64,000 bases of DNA from Shimia thalassica (GCF_001458215.1 NZ_CYTW01000006.1:124001-188000), one strand, 5' to 3'; shown: positions 35,248 through 49,101, counted from the first letter of the stretch. Numbers and translations: made by a program. The notes: a model not told the origin generated them from the sequence alone.

Positions 35248-37089
35248 ATGAAACGAACGTCCGGTTTCCTTGCAGCTTCTGTCGCCGTATGGGGATTGAT
35301 GGCAAGCCATAATGCGGTCGCTCAAGAGATGGCTGACACAATCTATCTTGGCGGTCCGATACTCACCATCAACGATGCGGCGCCACGCGCAGAAGCCGTT
35401 GCGGTGAAAGATGGTCTTATCGTTGCGGCAGGATCGCTTGTTGATGTGATGGCTCTTCAGAAAGACGGCACCCAGATCTTTGATCTTGAAGGTCGTGCCA
35501 TGTTGCCAGGGTTCGTAGACAGCCATGGGCATGCCATTATGGGCGGTTTGCAGGCGCTCTCTGCGAATCTTTTGTCGGCGCCGGACGGAGACGTCTCGGA
35601 TATCGCCAGCTTGCAGGACACGCTTCGCACGTGGATGGCCGACAATGAAGAAACAGTGAAGACAGTGCAGCTGATCGTTGGTTTCGGGTATGACCAATCG
35701 CAACTTGCCGAGCTGCGCCACCCCACCCGCGATGAACTGGACGAAGTTTCGACGTCTATCCCGATTATCATCGTGCACCAGTCCGGGCATTTTGGTGTTG
35801 CCAATTCAAAAGCTCTGGAAGTGACGAACGTTGGGCCGGACACGCCTGATCCGGCGGGTGGAATCATTCGCAGGCAATCCGATGGCACGCCTAACGGAGT
35901 TCTGGAAGAGAACGCATTTTTCGCGGTGTTGACGCCATTGTTGGGCGGGCTTGGCGAAGAGGGGCTACGCGCCTTTGCTCTTGCTGGTCCTGAACTCTGG
36001 GCGCGCTTTGGATACACCACAGCGCAGGAAGGCCGTACCGCGCCGCCAATCGTGGAAGTTATGAAAAGCGTTGCAGCAGAAGGCGGTTTCAAGATCGATA
36101 TTTCCGTCTACCCGGATATTCTGGTCGATCGCAATTATATCGCGGAAAATGTATCCGACGAATATCACAATCGGATGCGGGTGGCGGGCGCAAAGTTGAC
36201 GATTGATGGCTCTCCACAAGGGTTCACGGCATGGCGCGACCGCCCCTATTACGACCCCATCGGGGAATACGCGCCGGGTTATTCGGGCTATGCGTCTGCG
36301 ACGCGCCAACAGGTCATTGAATCGATCGACTGGGCCTTTGAAAACGACGTTCAGATTCTAACGCATTCGAATGGCGAGGCAGCATCTGACCTTTTGATCG
36401 CTTCCATAGAATCTGCGCAGGAAAATCACGGCGAGAAAGACCGCCGTCCCGTCCTGATCCACGGTCAGTTTTTGCGCGAAGATCAGGTGGATTCATTGCA
36501 GCGGCTCGAAATTTTCCCTTCGCTGTTCCCAATGCATACATTCTACTGGGGGGATTGGCACAGAGACCACACCGTCGGCCCTGTCCTTGCGGACAATATA
36601 TCTCCCACAGGGTGGTTGAGGCAGCGGGGCATGGCCTTTGGCACGCACCACGATGCGCCTGTCGCCTTCCCGGACAGCATGCGCGTGCTGGATGCGACCG
36701 TGACGCGCCGAACAAGGTCAGGCGACATCCTTGGCCCATCTCAGCGCGTGGACGTGCTCACAGCGCTCAAGGCGATGACGATCTGGCCCGCGATGCAGCA
36801 TTTCGAGGAAGATATGAAGGGAACGATCGAAGTGGGCAAGCTGGCTGATTTCGTGATTTTGTCAGATGACCCAACCGCGATTGATCCCGAAACACTGGAT
36901 GCAATTCAGATTTTGGTCACGATCAAAGAAGACATCGTCGTGTTCGAAGCTGACAACAGCCTGTCCGAGAGTTCGCTCAAGAACCAGAACCGACAGGTGG
37001 GGTTTGCGTCAGGGGGCACGCCAGTGAACAGCCACTCGTTTCAGCACATTGCGGAATCAGCGTTCTTCAAGATGGCCCAAACAAAGTAA
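35248..37089 (+). CDS. Exported amidohydrolase (YtcJ/NfdA-like)
   Basis: A 613-residue metal-dependent hydrolase of the amidohydrolase_3 family. The signal peptide (about 1-26, cleavage after AVAQ) predicts a periplasmic location. Metal ligands include His93 and His95 in GFVDSHGH, then a VHQSGHFGVANSKAL segment, LTIDGSPQGFTA, the HSNGEAASDLLI histidine, HGQFLREDQ and FGTHHDAPV. The C terminus WPAMQHFEEDMKGTIEVGKLADFVILSDDP is diagnostic. Relatives include N-substituted formamide deformylase and many uncharacterised enzymes, so the substrate is unknown. Two LacI-like palindromes precede it. Confidence 0.9.
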   Translation: MKRTSGFLAASVAVWGLMASHNAVAQEMADTIYLGGPILTINDAAPRAEAVAVKDGLIVAAGSLVDVMALQKDGTQIFDLEGRAMLPGFVDSHGHAIMGGLQALSANLLSAPDGDVSDIASLQDTLRTWMADNEETVKTVQLIVGFGYDQSQLAELRHPTRDELDEVSTSIPIIIVHQSGHFGVANSKALEVTNVGPDTPDPAGGIIRRQSDGTPNGVLEENAFFAVLTPLLGGLGEEGLRAFALAGPELWARFGYTTAQEGRTAPPIVEVMKSVAAEGGFKIDISVYPDILVDRNYIAENVSDEYHNRMRVAGAKLTIDGSPQGFTAWRDRPYYDPIGEYAPGYSGYASATRQQVIESIDWAFENDVQILTHSNGEAASDLLIASIESAQENHGEKDRRPVLIHGQFLREDQVDSLQRLEIFPSLFPMHTFYWGDWHRDHTVGPVLADNISPTGWLRQRGMAFGTHHDAPVAFPDSMRVLDATVTRRTRSGDILGPSQRVDVLTALKAMTIWPAMQHFEEDMKGTIEVGKLADFVILSDDPTAIDPETLDAIQILVTIKEDIVVFEADNSLSESSLKNQNRQVGFASGGTPVNSHSFQHIAESAFFKMAQTK

Positions 37090-37213
37090 CGGGCGGGCAC
37101 GCATCTATCTGTTCATGAACAGTCAAAGCGGAAAAACCTGTTCCGTGTGTGTTGCGCAAAACGGCGATGCCAGAGCAGCGCAGGTTACCAATCTGATATT
37201 TATCTAGAGAGAT

Positions 37214-37239
37214 ACTCAAGCGGCCTTTGCCGCTTGAGT
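37214..37239. terminator. Hairpin between the convergent amidohydrolase gene and gyrB
   Basis: An 11-bp perfect stem ACTCAAGCGGC / GCCGCTTGAGT with a 4-base loop (CTTT on the plus strand) stands between convergent genes, 18 bases from the gyrB stop. T-tails are weak on both sides; it is likely a bidirectional terminator. Confidence 0.65.
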
Positions 37240-37256
37240 GGTTTGTAACGACATAT

Positions 37257-41014
<3,758 letters not shown>

Positions 41015-41049
41015 GAGGTTCCCCGCAGTCGTTCGTTACACGAGACGGC

Positions 41050-41072
41050 CCGGAATTCGTGGTGAATTCCGG
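41050..41072 (-). repeat. Hairpin between dnaN and recF
   Basis: CCGGAATTC and GAATTCCGG form a 9-bp stem over a 5-base loop. There is no T-run, so it is unlikely to be an efficient terminator; it may affect RNA processing or partial read-through within the cluster. Confidence 0.5.
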
Positions 41073-41078
41073 CGCGTG

Positions 41079-42197
41079 TCACACGCGCATCGGCATAACG
41101 ACGTAGACGGCACTGGTGTCGTTACCTTCACGCATGAGCGTGGGGTCTCCGGCCGAGTTGAACATGAAGACAGCGTTCTCGCGATCAACCTGGCTGGCAA
41201 TTTCCAGAAGGTATTTCGCGTTAAAGCCGATTTCCAGTCGCTCGTCACTATAGGCGACGGCAAGTTCTTCTTCCGCGGCGCCGCTGTCCGGAGCATTCAC
41301 AGACAGGACAAGGCGATCTTCATCCAGCTGCAATTTGACGGCACGGGACCGTTCGGATGAAACGGTCGCAACGCGATCTACTGCTTGTGCGAATTCGCTG
41401 GCGTCAACTTCCAGTTTGCGGGTGTTGCCGACAGGGATAACACGTGTGTAGTCGGGGAATGTTCCGTCGATAACTTTCGATGTCAGCGTGATGTCGGGCG
41501 TTGCAAAGCGTACTTTGGTTTCCGAGACCGACACGGCAATCTGCATGTCGTCGTCATCCAGCAGCTTGCGCAGTTCTCCGACCGTTTTACGTGGGACAAT
41601 CACGCCGGGCATATCTGTGGCGCCGTCTGGCAAATCCGCATCAATACGCGCGAGGCGGTGACCATCGGTTGCAACACAGCGCAGAACCTTGCCGTCTTCA
41701 CCGTCAGAGGTGTGCATATATACACCGTTCAGGTAGTAACGTGTCTCTTCTGTCGAAATCGCAAATTTGGATTTGTCGAACAAACGACGCAGGATTGCGG
41801 CAGGCGCCGAAAAATTCGAGTGGTACTCGGACGAGGCCATGACCGGAAAATCTTCCTTGGGCAATGTCGCCAGCGAGAAGTTGGACCGGCCCGCATCGAC
41901 GGTCAATCGCCCGGATGCGCCGTCATCGGTCAATGTCACCAAAGCACCATCAGGCAGCTTGCGTACGATTTCATGCAAGGTCGTGGCCGATACCGTCGTG
42001 GCTCCTGCGCGTTCGACCATTGCGGGGGCTTTGTCGACCACTTCAATGTCCAGATCGGTGGCGCGAAACTGGACCGTGTCACCTTCTGCTTCGATCAGCA
42101 CATTGGCGAGGATCGGGATGGTGTTGCGGCGTTCGACAACCGATTGCGCCTGCGAAACTGCCTTGAGCAAGTTTCCGCGTTCAATGCTGATTTTCAT
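41079..42197 (-). CDS. dnaN: DNA polymerase III sliding clamp (beta subunit)
   Basis: A 372-residue clamp made of three similar domains. The start MKISIERGNLLKAVSQAQSV is the family N terminus, with GGAGGATGATGGA just before ATG. Domain 2 and 3 landmarks are FPDYTRVIPVGNTRKLEVD and the C-terminal NSAGDPTLMREGNDTSAVYVVMPMRV that forms the partner-binding pocket. It follows dnaA with an intervening terminator at 42361-42394, so clamp levels are probably set independently of dnaA. Confidence 0.98.
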   Translation of the reverse strand: MKISIERGNLLKAVSQAQSVVERRNTIPILANVLIEAEGDTVQFRATDLDIEVVDKAPAMVERAGATTVSATTLHEIVRKLPDGALVTLTDDGASGRLTVDAGRSNFSLATLPKEDFPVMASSEYHSNFSAPAAILRRLFDKSKFAISTEETRYYLNGVYMHTSDGEDGKVLRCVATDGHRLARIDADLPDGATDMPGVIVPRKTVGELRKLLDDDDMQIAVSVSETKVRFATPDITLTSKVIDGTFPDYTRVIPVGNTRKLEVDASEFAQAVDRVATVSSERSRAVKLQLDEDRLVLSVNAPDSGAAEEELAVAYSDERLEIGFNAKYLLEIASQVDRENAVFMFNSAGDPTLMREGNDTSAVYVVMPMRV

Positions 42198-42360
42198 TCC
42201 ATCATCCTCCGTCTGCCGGGAGGAGAACACTATCCGTTTCCCCTTCTCGCGCAACCTTTTTTGCTTTTGTCGGCGTATTCTTAGGGGGCGTCAAGAAGGT
42301 TGCGCGGTTCTGGCGGCTATTTGGGCGAAGAAGTTGTGCTCTGGGGCACTCTGTCCCGAA

Positions 42361-42394
42361 AAACACGAAGGCCGTGCAGAAACTGCGCGGCCTT
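42361..42394 (-). terminator. Terminator between dnaA and dnaN
   Basis: On the minus strand, AAGGCCGCGCAG pairs with CTGCACGGCCTT (12 bp with one G-U, loop TTT), followed by CGTGTTTTT. It begins about 25 bases after the dnaA stop. Confidence 0.75.
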
Positions 42395-42418
42395 GTCTGA
42401 TTCAATTCTGATTGATTT

Positions 42419-43789
42419 TCAGGCTTCGAGCGAGCGTCGCAGCAACTCGAGATCTTCGGCGATCTGTCCGTCCTGAACGCGCAACTCTTCAATCCGGCGG
42501 ACACCGTGCATGACTGTTGTGTGATCGCGTCCACCAAAACGCCGGCCAATCTCGGGAAGGCTGCGGCTGGTGAGCTGCTTGCACAGATACATCGCGATCT
42601 GACGTGGGCGTGCCAGCGTCCGGACACGTTTGGGGCCGATCATATCGCTGAGGCGGATATTGTAATGCTCTGCGACGCGGCGCTGAATTTCTTCGACCGA
42701 GATTTTCCGCTCGGAAGCACGCAGAACATCCGACAAACAGTCCTGCGTCAGTTCCATCGTGATTTCGCGCCCGACAAGTGAGGCAAACGCAAACAGGCGG
42801 GTCAGGGCACCTTCGAGAACACGAACGTTGGTTGAAATACGGTGCGCCAGAAATTCGAGAACACCATCAGCCAGCTGCAGATCCGGATATTGGACACGGT
42901 ACTGTTCGACTTTCGACTGAAGAATACCAAGGCGCAGTTCATAGTCGGTCGGGTGCAGGTCCACGACAAGACCGCACTGCAAACGAGACTTGATCCGGTC
43001 TTCCAGATCTTTGATTTCGCCGGGAGCGCGGTCAGCCGAAATAATGATCTGTTTGTTCTGATCGACCAGTGCGTTGAAGGTGTGAAAGAATTCTTCCTGC
43101 GTCGAGTCCTTGCCGGCAATGAACTGAACGTCATCAACCATAAGAACGTCAACCGACCGGAACATCTCTTTAAAGTCCATCATCTTGCGATCCCGCAAGG
43201 CTTGGACAAATCGGTACATGAACTGTTCGGCAGAAAGATACAGGACGTTGAGGTCTGGACGCCGCTTTTGCAGCTCCCAAGCGATCGCATGCATCAGGTG
43301 GGTTTTGCCGAGGCCAACACCACCATAAAGAAACAGCGGATTGAAAGTGACAGGACCACCTTCGGCGACGCGACGTGCAGCGGCATTGGCAAGTTCGTTG
43401 GGTTTGCCCACAACAAAGCTGTCAAAGGTAAAGCGGGCGTCCAAGGGCGCACCCGGCAAAGAGTCCCGAGCAGGCGCGGGTGCCGCGGCCTTCTTTGCCA
43501 TTGATGGCGAGGACACTGCGGGGCGTGCCTTTGGTGCTGTGGCAGCGCTGGCCGGGACCTTGAAATGCACGCGCTGGATGCTTTCACCTGTGGTCGAAAG
43601 CTGATGTAGAATCAGATCGCCGAAATTCTGCGACACGTAGTTGCCAATGAAGTTGGTCGGGACATGAAACGTTGCGACGCCATCCTCGAGCTCTGCGAAT
43701 TCAAGTGGCTCGATCCAGGTCTTGTAGTTGTTCTGCCCAACCGTATTTAGCAAGTTTCCTTGCAGTGCACCCCATTGTTCTTGTGTCAT
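42419..43789 (-). CDS. dnaA: Chromosomal replication initiator protein DnaA
   Basis: A 456-residue initiator. The start MTQEQWGALQGNLLNTVG matches the DnaA domain I start; the frame runs 76 codons further upstream without similarity. Domains: I (about 1-85), a short linker II, AAA+ III with Walker A GGVGLGKTHLMHA and Walker B VDVLMVDDVQFI, and IV with the box-recognition helix GRDHTTVMHGVRRIEEL. It heads the dnaA-dnaN-recF-gyrB series. The 512-base upstream region contains one perfect DnaA box and a large inverted repeat, which fits autoregulation. Confidence 0.98.
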   Translation of the reverse strand: MTQEQWGALQGNLLNTVGQNNYKTWIEPLEFAELEDGVATFHVPTNFIGNYVSQNFGDLILHQLSTTGESIQRVHFKVPASAATAPKARPAVSSPSMAKKAAAPAPARDSLPGAPLDARFTFDSFVVGKPNELANAAARRVAEGGPVTFNPLFLYGGVGLGKTHLMHAIAWELQKRRPDLNVLYLSAEQFMYRFVQALRDRKMMDFKEMFRSVDVLMVDDVQFIAGKDSTQEEFFHTFNALVDQNKQIIISADRAPGEIKDLEDRIKSRLQCGLVVDLHPTDYELRLGILQSKVEQYRVQYPDLQLADGVLEFLAHRISTNVRVLEGALTRLFAFASLVGREITMELTQDCLSDVLRASERKISVEEIQRRVAEHYNIRLSDMIGPKRVRTLARPRQIAMYLCKQLTSRSLPEIGRRFGGRDHTTVMHGVRRIEELRVQDGQIAEDLELLRRSLEA

Positions 43790-44001
43790 CTGTCCCCATT
43801 TCCGAGCTCTAAGCCGTTCGTCTGAAGGGCCATTCGGCCCCGTTTTTCTGCCTTCAGTGCGAATTGACACGGCCTGGCCCTTCTGGGGCGGCATTTCGGC
43901 AGCATGCAATGACCGGTTCCCTCCCCTGAATGAGTCCCCACTCAACAGGTCCTGACCATGCATGCGCAAAATGCACTTCCCCAGAAAACAGAGCAGCAGC
44001 A

Positions 44002-44029
44002 CAATGAAAACCAGCATTGGTTTTCATTG
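44002..44029. repeat. 12-bp inverted repeat upstream of dnaA
   Basis: CAATGAAAACCA (44002-44013) and TGGTTTTCATTG (44018-44029) are perfect inverted copies around GCAT. The site lies 213-240 bases before the dnaA start and is not followed by a T-run in either direction, so an operator is more likely than a terminator. Confidence 0.6.
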
Positions 44030-44223
44030 CAGACCCAACAGCCATAAGAAATCGTTCGGCAAAATTGATTTGCCGGTTTCCCTTTTGATTGACCGTTGGT
44101 CAGGTCGCGTTTGCGTCTGTCCCCCCAAGGCGATGTGAATCGCAAGATCGAAATTAGCAATTCGAGAGGGGGGCGGGCAACTGATCTTCGAACTTGACTC
44201 AGAGATTCCAGAAAAAGAATCTC

Positions 44224-44232
44224 TGTGGATAA
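44224..44232 (-). promoter_or_regulatory. Consensus DnaA box
   Basis: TGTGGATAA on the plus strand is the exact complement of TTATCCACA. It lies 435 bases upstream of the dnaA ATG and 19 bases from the rpsT terminator. Confidence 0.7.
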
Positions 44233-44250
44233 AATTGGATACAGAAAGCA

Positions 44251-44281
44251 AAAAAGACGCCACCGGAAGTGACGTCTTTTT
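44251..44281 (-). terminator. Terminator of rpsT
   Basis: AAAAAGACG-C-CAC pairs with GTG-A-CGTCTTTTT over a 5-base loop, with a T-run on both strands. It starts 20 bases after the rpsT stop codon. Confidence 0.88.
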
Positions 44282-44301
44282 CATCAATGACTTGGCTAGA
44301 T

Positions 44302-44565
44302 TTAGCTAAGTGCTTTAACCCGCGAAGACAGGCGCGACATTTTACGCGACGCTGTGTTCTTGTGGTAAACGCCTTTGGTCACACCGCGCATCAGTTCTGG
44401 CTGAGCAGCGCGCAGAGCAGCAGTTGCGGCTTCTTTGTCACCAGAATCGATAGCCTCTTCAACTTTACGCAGGTGAGTACGGATGCGCGAACGGCGGGCT
44501 TTGTTTACTGCAAAACGACGTTCGTTCTGACGGGCGCGTTTTTTTGCCTGGGGCGAATTTGCCAT
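44302..44565 (-). CDS. rpsT: 30S ribosomal protein S20
   Basis: An 87-residue, highly basic protein that binds the 5' domain of 16S rRNA during early 30S assembly. The N terminus [17 protein letters not shown] and the C-terminal [22 protein letters not shown] are classic. AAAAGGA lies before ATG. It is upstream of dnaA on the same strand, an arrangement common in alphaproteobacteria. Confidence 0.98.
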   Translation of the reverse strand: MANSPQAKKRARQNERRFAVNKARRSRIRTHLRKVEEAIDSGDKEAATAALRAAQPELMRGVTKGVYHKNTASRKMSRLSSRVKALS

Positions 44566-44762
44566 GAATCAGGTCCTTTTAAAGTTTGTTCAGTTAAACA
44601 CGTGCCACTGCCCAAACGGGACGTTCTTTCCATTGGGAAAGAATCGATTCAAGCCAGAGCGGGCTGCACGCGCATGTATGACGGCGCTTACTATAGATTT
44701 TTGCGGCAGATGCAAACACTAATCTATCGGCCAATAAAACCTGGGCTTTCAGGGTGTGAACG

Positions 44763-44792
44763 TAAAAGGGCCACGCGATGACGCGTGGCCCT
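44763..44792 (-). terminator. Terminator of the enoyl-CoA hydratase gene
   Basis: On the minus strand AGGGCCACGCG pairs with CGCGTGGCCCT (11 bp, loop TCAT) followed by TTTACG. It begins about 20 bases after the stop. Confidence 0.88.
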
Positions 44793-44813
44793 GAAATTCA
44801 GTTTGAACCCGCT

Positions 44814-45590
44814 TTACTTGTCGCGAAACTGGGCTTGGCGTTTTTCGATGAAAGCTGCCATGCCTTCTTTCTGGTCTTCGGTCGCAAACAGCGAATGGAA
44901 AAGGCGTTGCTCGAAAAGCAGCCCTTCTTCCAGAGTGGTTTCAAAGCTGCGGTTAACCGCTTCTTTTGCTGTGCGTGCCGTGATCAGCGATTTCTCTGCG
45001 ATCTTTTGTGCAGCGCCCATTGCTTCGTCCATCAACTTTTTGTTGGGGACAACACGGCTCACAAGACCAGAGCGTTCTGCTTCGGCCGAATCCATAAAGC
45101 GTCCTGTCAGGTTCATATCCATGGATTTGGATTTGCCCACGAACCGTGTCAGGCGCTGGCTGCCGCCAATACCCGCGATGACGCCCAGATTGATTTCGGG
45201 CTGCCCGAACTTGGCCGACTCAGATGCGATGATAAAGTCGCAGGCCATGGCCAGTTCACAGCCGCCGCCCAGAGCGTACCCGGAAACCGCGGCAATGATC
45301 GGTTTGCGAATGGCACCAATGCGAGCATTCACTTCGCCAAACAGATTGATGTTGGACACGTCCACAAAGCTCATTTCGGACATTTCTTTGATGTCCGCGC
45401 CCGCGGCAAAGGCTTTGTCCGATCCGGTCAAAACAATGCAACGTACCTTGTCGTTGGCATCAGCGCTTTCCAAAGCTTCAAGCAGTTCGCTGATCAATTG
45501 GCTGTTCAGCGCATTCAGTGCATCAGGGCGGTTTAGTTTGATGAGGCCAATATGGTCCTCGATCTCGACGATGATCGTCTCAAAAGCCAT
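44814..45590 (-). CDS. Enoyl-CoA hydratase
   Basis: A 258-residue crotonase that hydrates trans-2-enoyl-CoA in beta-oxidation. The oxyanion-hole and CoA segments are [22 protein letters not shown] and [20 protein letters not shown]. The two catalytic glutamates lie in GGGCELAM and in [21 protein letters not shown]. These fit FadB-like/PaaF-like short-chain hydratases; the exact chain-length range is not visible. Single gene with its own terminator, 63 bases from mutM on the same strand. Confidence 0.94.
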   Translation of the reverse strand: MAFETIIVEIEDHIGLIKLNRPDALNALNSQLISELLEALESADANDKVRCIVLTGSDKAFAAGADIKEMSEMSFVDVSNINLFGEVNARIGAIRKPIIAAVSGYALGGGCELAMACDFIIASESAKFGQPEINLGVIAGIGGSQRLTRFVGKSKSMDMNLTGRFMDSAEAERSGLVSRVVPNKKLMDEAMGAAQKIAEKSLITARTAKEAVNRSFETTLEEGLLFEQRLFHSLFATEDQKEGMAAFIEKRQAQFRDK

Positions 45591-45653
45591 GAGTGGTGCT
45601 TTCCTTGTTGTCGGTCGGAGATGATTCCTATCACTGTGTCCGAACGGATCAAG

Positions 45654-46505
45654 CTATCTTTGGCATTGCGGACAATAGAATGATGAGCGTCCCGCTTGCG
45701 TGATTCGCCTGATTACGCCGTCACAGTCGGTGGTGTGGCAGGGGGCATCCTCGCGTCCGTATACATCAAAGCTGTGCTGGAAATATCCAAGTTCACCATC
45801 GGCTTGGCGAAAATCTCGCAGGCTTGATCCACCTGCTTCAATCGCGTCCTGAAGCACCTTGCGAATGATTGGCACCAGCGCGGCAACTTTGGCTTTGCTC
45901 ACATTTCCAGCTTTGCGCCGCGGAGAAATATGTGCACGAAATAGCGCCTCGCAGACGTAAATATTCCCTAAACCGGCAATAATTCTCTGGTCCAGAAGGG
46001 CCGATTTGATGGGGGTGTTGCGGCCTTGAAGCTTTTCGAGCAGGTAAGATTCGTCAAAAGTGTTGCCCAGCGGCTCGGGTCCGAGCTTGGCCAAAAGCGG
46101 ATGCAGGTCGATCTGGTCCGTTGGCAAAAGGTCCATCGCGCCGAACCGACGCGGATCGTTAAAGGTAATGCGTGCGCCATTATCCATATCAAAGATGACA
46201 TGGTCATGTTTTGCGGTTTTGGGGTGTTCGTGCACAAAAAGCCCCAGTGGATCGCCCGATACGGTCATGCGCCCCGACATTCCCAAATGCACCAAAAGGG
46301 TTTCACCGTTATCGAGATCGCCCAGAATGTACTTGGACCGGCGGCGCAGCCGCTCAACCCGCCGACCAGTCAGCCGTTCTGCAAACCTCTCTGGGAACGG
46401 CCAGCGCAGATCCGGGCGGTTTACGGTGGCACATGCGATTACATGTCCTTCCATGGACGGGGCAAGACCGGTGCGGACTGTTTCAACCTCGGGAAGTTCG
46501 GGCAT
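45654..46505 (-). CDS. mutM: Formamidopyrimidine-DNA glycosylase
   Basis: A 283-residue base-excision enzyme removing 8-oxoguanine and FaPy. The catalytic Pro2-Glu3 N terminus [11 protein letters not shown] is intact, the helix-two-turn-helix region holds [12 protein letters not shown], and the C-terminal zinc finger reads [13 protein letters not shown]...FYCPQCQR with four Cys. It is divergent from ubiE with a 254-base gap in which no RNA or operator was recognised. Confidence 0.97.
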   Translation of the reverse strand: MPELPEVETVRTGLAPSMEGHVIACATVNRPDLRWPFPERFAERLTGRRVERLRRRSKYILGDLDNGETLLVHLGMSGRMTVSGDPLGLFVHEHPKTAKHDHVIFDMDNGARITFNDPRRFGAMDLLPTDQIDLHPLLAKLGPEPLGNTFDESYLLEKLQGRNTPIKSALLDQRIIAGLGNIYVCEALFRAHISPRRKAGNVSKAKVAALVPIIRKVLQDAIEAGGSSLRDFRQADGELGYFQHSFDVYGREDAPCHTTDCDGVIRRITQAGRSSFYCPQCQR

Positions 46506-46759
46506 GGCTGGCTACATTTTATCTGGGATAAGGTGCGCGTCTTCTAACGTACTTTGTCCTGAAACGGAAACCTGCCAGTGTTCACGAATGACATGAGCCG
46601 TTTTTGACTGGCTTTTGATCAAGCAGTTTAGGCTGCTCTCTAATCGTCGCGCCCCTTGGCTTTGCGTCGCTCATTGATCGCTCCGCGTCAAAAGGTGGTT
46701 TGTGTCCGACCTACAGTTTGTATATCCCGAACACTTGAAAGACACGGCGAGGTGTGCAC

Positions 46760-47503
46760 ATGGCGGATAAGACAACCCATTTTGGTTTCACGGATATTCC
46801 AGAGTCTGAGAAGGCGGGCCGCGTACAGGGCGTTTTCAACTCGGTTGCATCCAAATATGACGTAATGAACGATGTGATGAGCATGGGAATCCACCGCATC
46901 TGGAAAGATGCGATGATGGATTGGCTTGCGCCGCGCCCGGGTCAAAGGCTTTTGGATGTCGCAGGGGGGACCGGCGATATTTCCTTCCGGTTTCTGAAAC
47001 GGGCCGGATACGGACATGCCACCGTTTGTGATCTGACAGAGCCGATGCTTGTCGAGGGTCGCAAACGCGCCGAGGCAGAGGCCATGGTTGACAGCCTGAA
47101 CTGGGTTGTCGGAGATGCGATGGCGCTGCCTTTCGAAGACAATACATTCGACGTCTACACGATTTCCTTTGGCATTCGAAACGTCACACGCCCTCAAGAG
47201 GCACTGAATGAAGCGTTCCGCGTTCTCAAACCCGGCGGGCGTTTGATGGTTCTTGAGTTCAGCCAGATCCCGAACGAGATGATGCAAAAAGCCTATGACT
47301 TGTACTCGTTCAATGTCATCCCGCGCATGGGGCAAATGATTGCGAATGATCGCGACAGCTATCAGTACCTTGTCGAATCGATCCGCAATTTCCCGGATCA
47401 GGACACATTTCTGGACATGGTGAAAACCGCGGGTTTCGAAAATGCGAAGTACCGTAACCTGTCTCTGGGGATCGCCGCGCTGCATTCGGGGTGGAAAATT
47501 TGA
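46760..47503 (+). CDS. ubiE: Ubiquinone/menaquinone C-methyltransferase
   Basis: A 247-residue SAM-dependent methyltransferase for the C-methylation step of ubiquinone synthesis. [19 protein letters not shown] is the family start; a GTG two codons earlier is possible. Signatures are [31 protein letters not shown] (SAM motif I), [20 protein letters not shown] and the C-terminal [21 protein letters not shown] precedes the ATG. It overlaps ubiB by a few bases, so the two are co-translated. Confidence 0.97.
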   Translation: MADKTTHFGFTDIPESEKAGRVQGVFNSVASKYDVMNDVMSMGIHRIWKDAMMDWLAPRPGQRLLDVAGGTGDISFRFLKRAGYGHATVCDLTEPMLVEGRKRAEAEAMVDSLNWVVGDAMALPFEDNTFDVYTISFGIRNVTRPQEALNEAFRVLKPGGRLMVLEFSQIPNEMMQKAYDLYSFNVIPRMGQMIANDRDSYQYLVESIRNFPDQDTFLDMVKTAGFENAKYRNLSLGIAALHSGWKI

Positions 47504-49032
47504 GAGGACCGCACAATATCTGGCGACTGATCCGGACAGGCGCCACACTTGAGCGCACCGGCGCGATGCAGGTCGTTCTGGATCAGATGGAAGCCCCCAA
47601 AACGGTTCGCGTCGTTGCGCGCACCTTGGTCTGGCCCTTCCGGTGGTTGGGGATCAAGGGTGATCCCAACATGCCCCCGCTGACGCGGGCGCTCACGGCG
47701 TTGGGTCCGGCCTATATCAAGTTTGGTCAGGTGCTTTCGACTCGTCCTGATGTGGTGGGCAGTGATCTGGCGACACAGCTTCGCGTCCTTCAGGACAAGC
47801 TGCCGCCTTTTGATCTGGCAACGGCAAAGCAAGCCGTTGAAGATGAGCTGGAACATCCATTGGATGAGATGTTCTCTGAGTTTTCGGAGCCCGTCGCTGC
47901 AGCTTCCATCGCGCAAGTGCACAAGGCGCGTTTGGCCGAAACCGGAGAACAGGTTGCCGTCAAAGTCTTGCGTCCCGGAATTGAAAAAGCCTTTCGCAAG
48001 GACATCGACGCGTTTTACTTCGCGGCAGATACAATCGAACTGCTGTCTCCGGCGTCGCGGCGACTGCGTCCCCGTGATGTGATCGAACACTTTGATGGTG
48101 TCGTCACCGGTGAACTCGATCTCAGACTGGAATCTGCGTCGGCCAGCGAGTTTTCCGCAAACACGGCGCAGGACGAAGGGTTTCAGGTTCCCGCGATCAA
48201 ATGGGAATATTCAGCCCGCCGCGTTATGACGCTGGACTGGGCCGAGGGTGATCCGTTGGGGGACAATGATGCATTAGACGCGGCGGGCCATAACCGTCAC
48301 GCGCTGGGCAGTCGTATCCTGTCGCTGTTTTTGAACCATGCTTTGCGCGATGGGTATTTTCACGGCGATATGCATCAAGGCAATCTTAAGGTGGCCGCCA
48401 ACGGCGACATCATTGCCTATGATTTCGGGATCATGGGGCATATCGACGAATACACACGCCGCGTTTACGCCGAGATTCTGTTTGGCTTTATTCAGCGTGA
48501 TTACCAGCGTGTTGCCGAAGTGCATTTCGAAGCCGGATATGTGCCGGCCAATCAGGACGTCGACGAATTTGCGCGGGCTTTGCGGGCCGTGGGCGAACCC
48601 ATCTTTGGCATGGACGCCACGCGCATTTCGATGGGGCGCTTGCTGTCCTATCTCTTTGAGGTGACCGAGCGTTTCGGCATGGAAACACGTACCGAGCTGA
48701 TCCTGTTGCAACGCACGATGGTTGTTGTGGAAGGTGTGTCACGGTCGCTGGACCCAGAGGTTAATATCTGGGACGTCGCAAAACCTGTTGTCGAAGGATA
48801 CATCAAAGACAGCATCGGACCTCGGGCCTTGGGGCGGGATCTGATGAAAACGGCACGGGTCATGGCACGGTTCGGGCCACGTTTGCCCGCCCTCGTCGAA
48901 GGGGCGCTTATCCGGCAGGCGACACCACAGGAAGAGCCACCAAAAAATCCGTGGAAGCTTGCTGTAATCTGCGGGGGGCTGGGGCTTGTTTCCGGCGCAG
49001 CGCTTGTCGCGGCTTACGTGTCACTGACCTGA
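47491..49032 (+). CDS. ubiB: Ubiquinone biosynthesis ATPase/kinase-like protein UbiB
   Basis: A protein of about 513 residues of the ABC1/ADCK family, a membrane-linked atypical kinase or ATPase supporting ubiquinone synthesis. The KxGQ motif is [15 protein letters not shown], the A-rich loop segment is [14 protein letters not shown], and the catalytic-like [10 protein letters not shown] and YDFGIMGH follow. Two C-terminal hydrophobic stretches end the protein ([20 protein letters not shown]). The start is GTG 47491 (overlapping ubiE by 13) or TTG 47500 ([10 protein letters not shown]); I keep the former but the latter fits close relatives. Confidence 0.94.
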   Translation: MENLRGPHNIWRLIRTGATLERTGAMQVVLDQMEAPKTVRVVARTLVWPFRWLGIKGDPNMPPLTRALTALGPAYIKFGQVLSTRPDVVGSDLATQLRVLQDKLPPFDLATAKQAVEDELEHPLDEMFSEFSEPVAAASIAQVHKARLAETGEQVAVKVLRPGIEKAFRKDIDAFYFAADTIELLSPASRRLRPRDVIEHFDGVVTGELDLRLESASASEFSANTAQDEGFQVPAIKWEYSARRVMTLDWAEGDPLGDNDALDAAGHNRHALGSRILSLFLNHALRDGYFHGDMHQGNLKVAANGDIIAYDFGIMGHIDEYTRRVYAEILFGFIQRDYQRVAEVHFEAGYVPANQDVDEFARALRAVGEPIFGMDATRISMGRLLSYLFEVTERFGMETRTELILLQRTMVVVEGVSRSLDPEVNIWDVAKPVVEGYIKDSIGPRALGRDLMKTARVMARFGPRLPALVEGALIRQATPQEEPPKNPWKLAVICGGLGLVSGAALVAAYVSLT

Positions 49033-49101
49033 ACACGTGAGGGGGCGCCGCCACGCGGAATGGCGGCTCTCTCAAATCCATCCAGATCACGATAAGACAA
49101 G

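Larger units (their letters stand above)
43790..44301. other. dnaA upstream region (between rpsT and dnaA)
   Basis: These 512 bases carry the control region of dnaA. Visible elements are a 12-bp inverted repeat (44002-44029), a perfect DnaA box (44224-44232) and the rpsT terminator (44251-44281). Only one consensus DnaA box was found and no AT-rich unwinding tract is obvious, so I do not call an origin here. Confidence 0.6.

Noticed and set aside
43790..44301. Replication origin between dnaA and rpsT
   Set aside because: Only one consensus DnaA box and no AT-rich unwinding tract were found; marker frequency or skew data would be needed.
49047..49067. Hairpin after ubiB (GCCGCCA/TGGCGGC) as a terminator
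   Set aside because: The stem is only 7 bp and the tail TCTCTC is weak; the stronger hairpin at 49102-49128 serves dapA and may work both ways.
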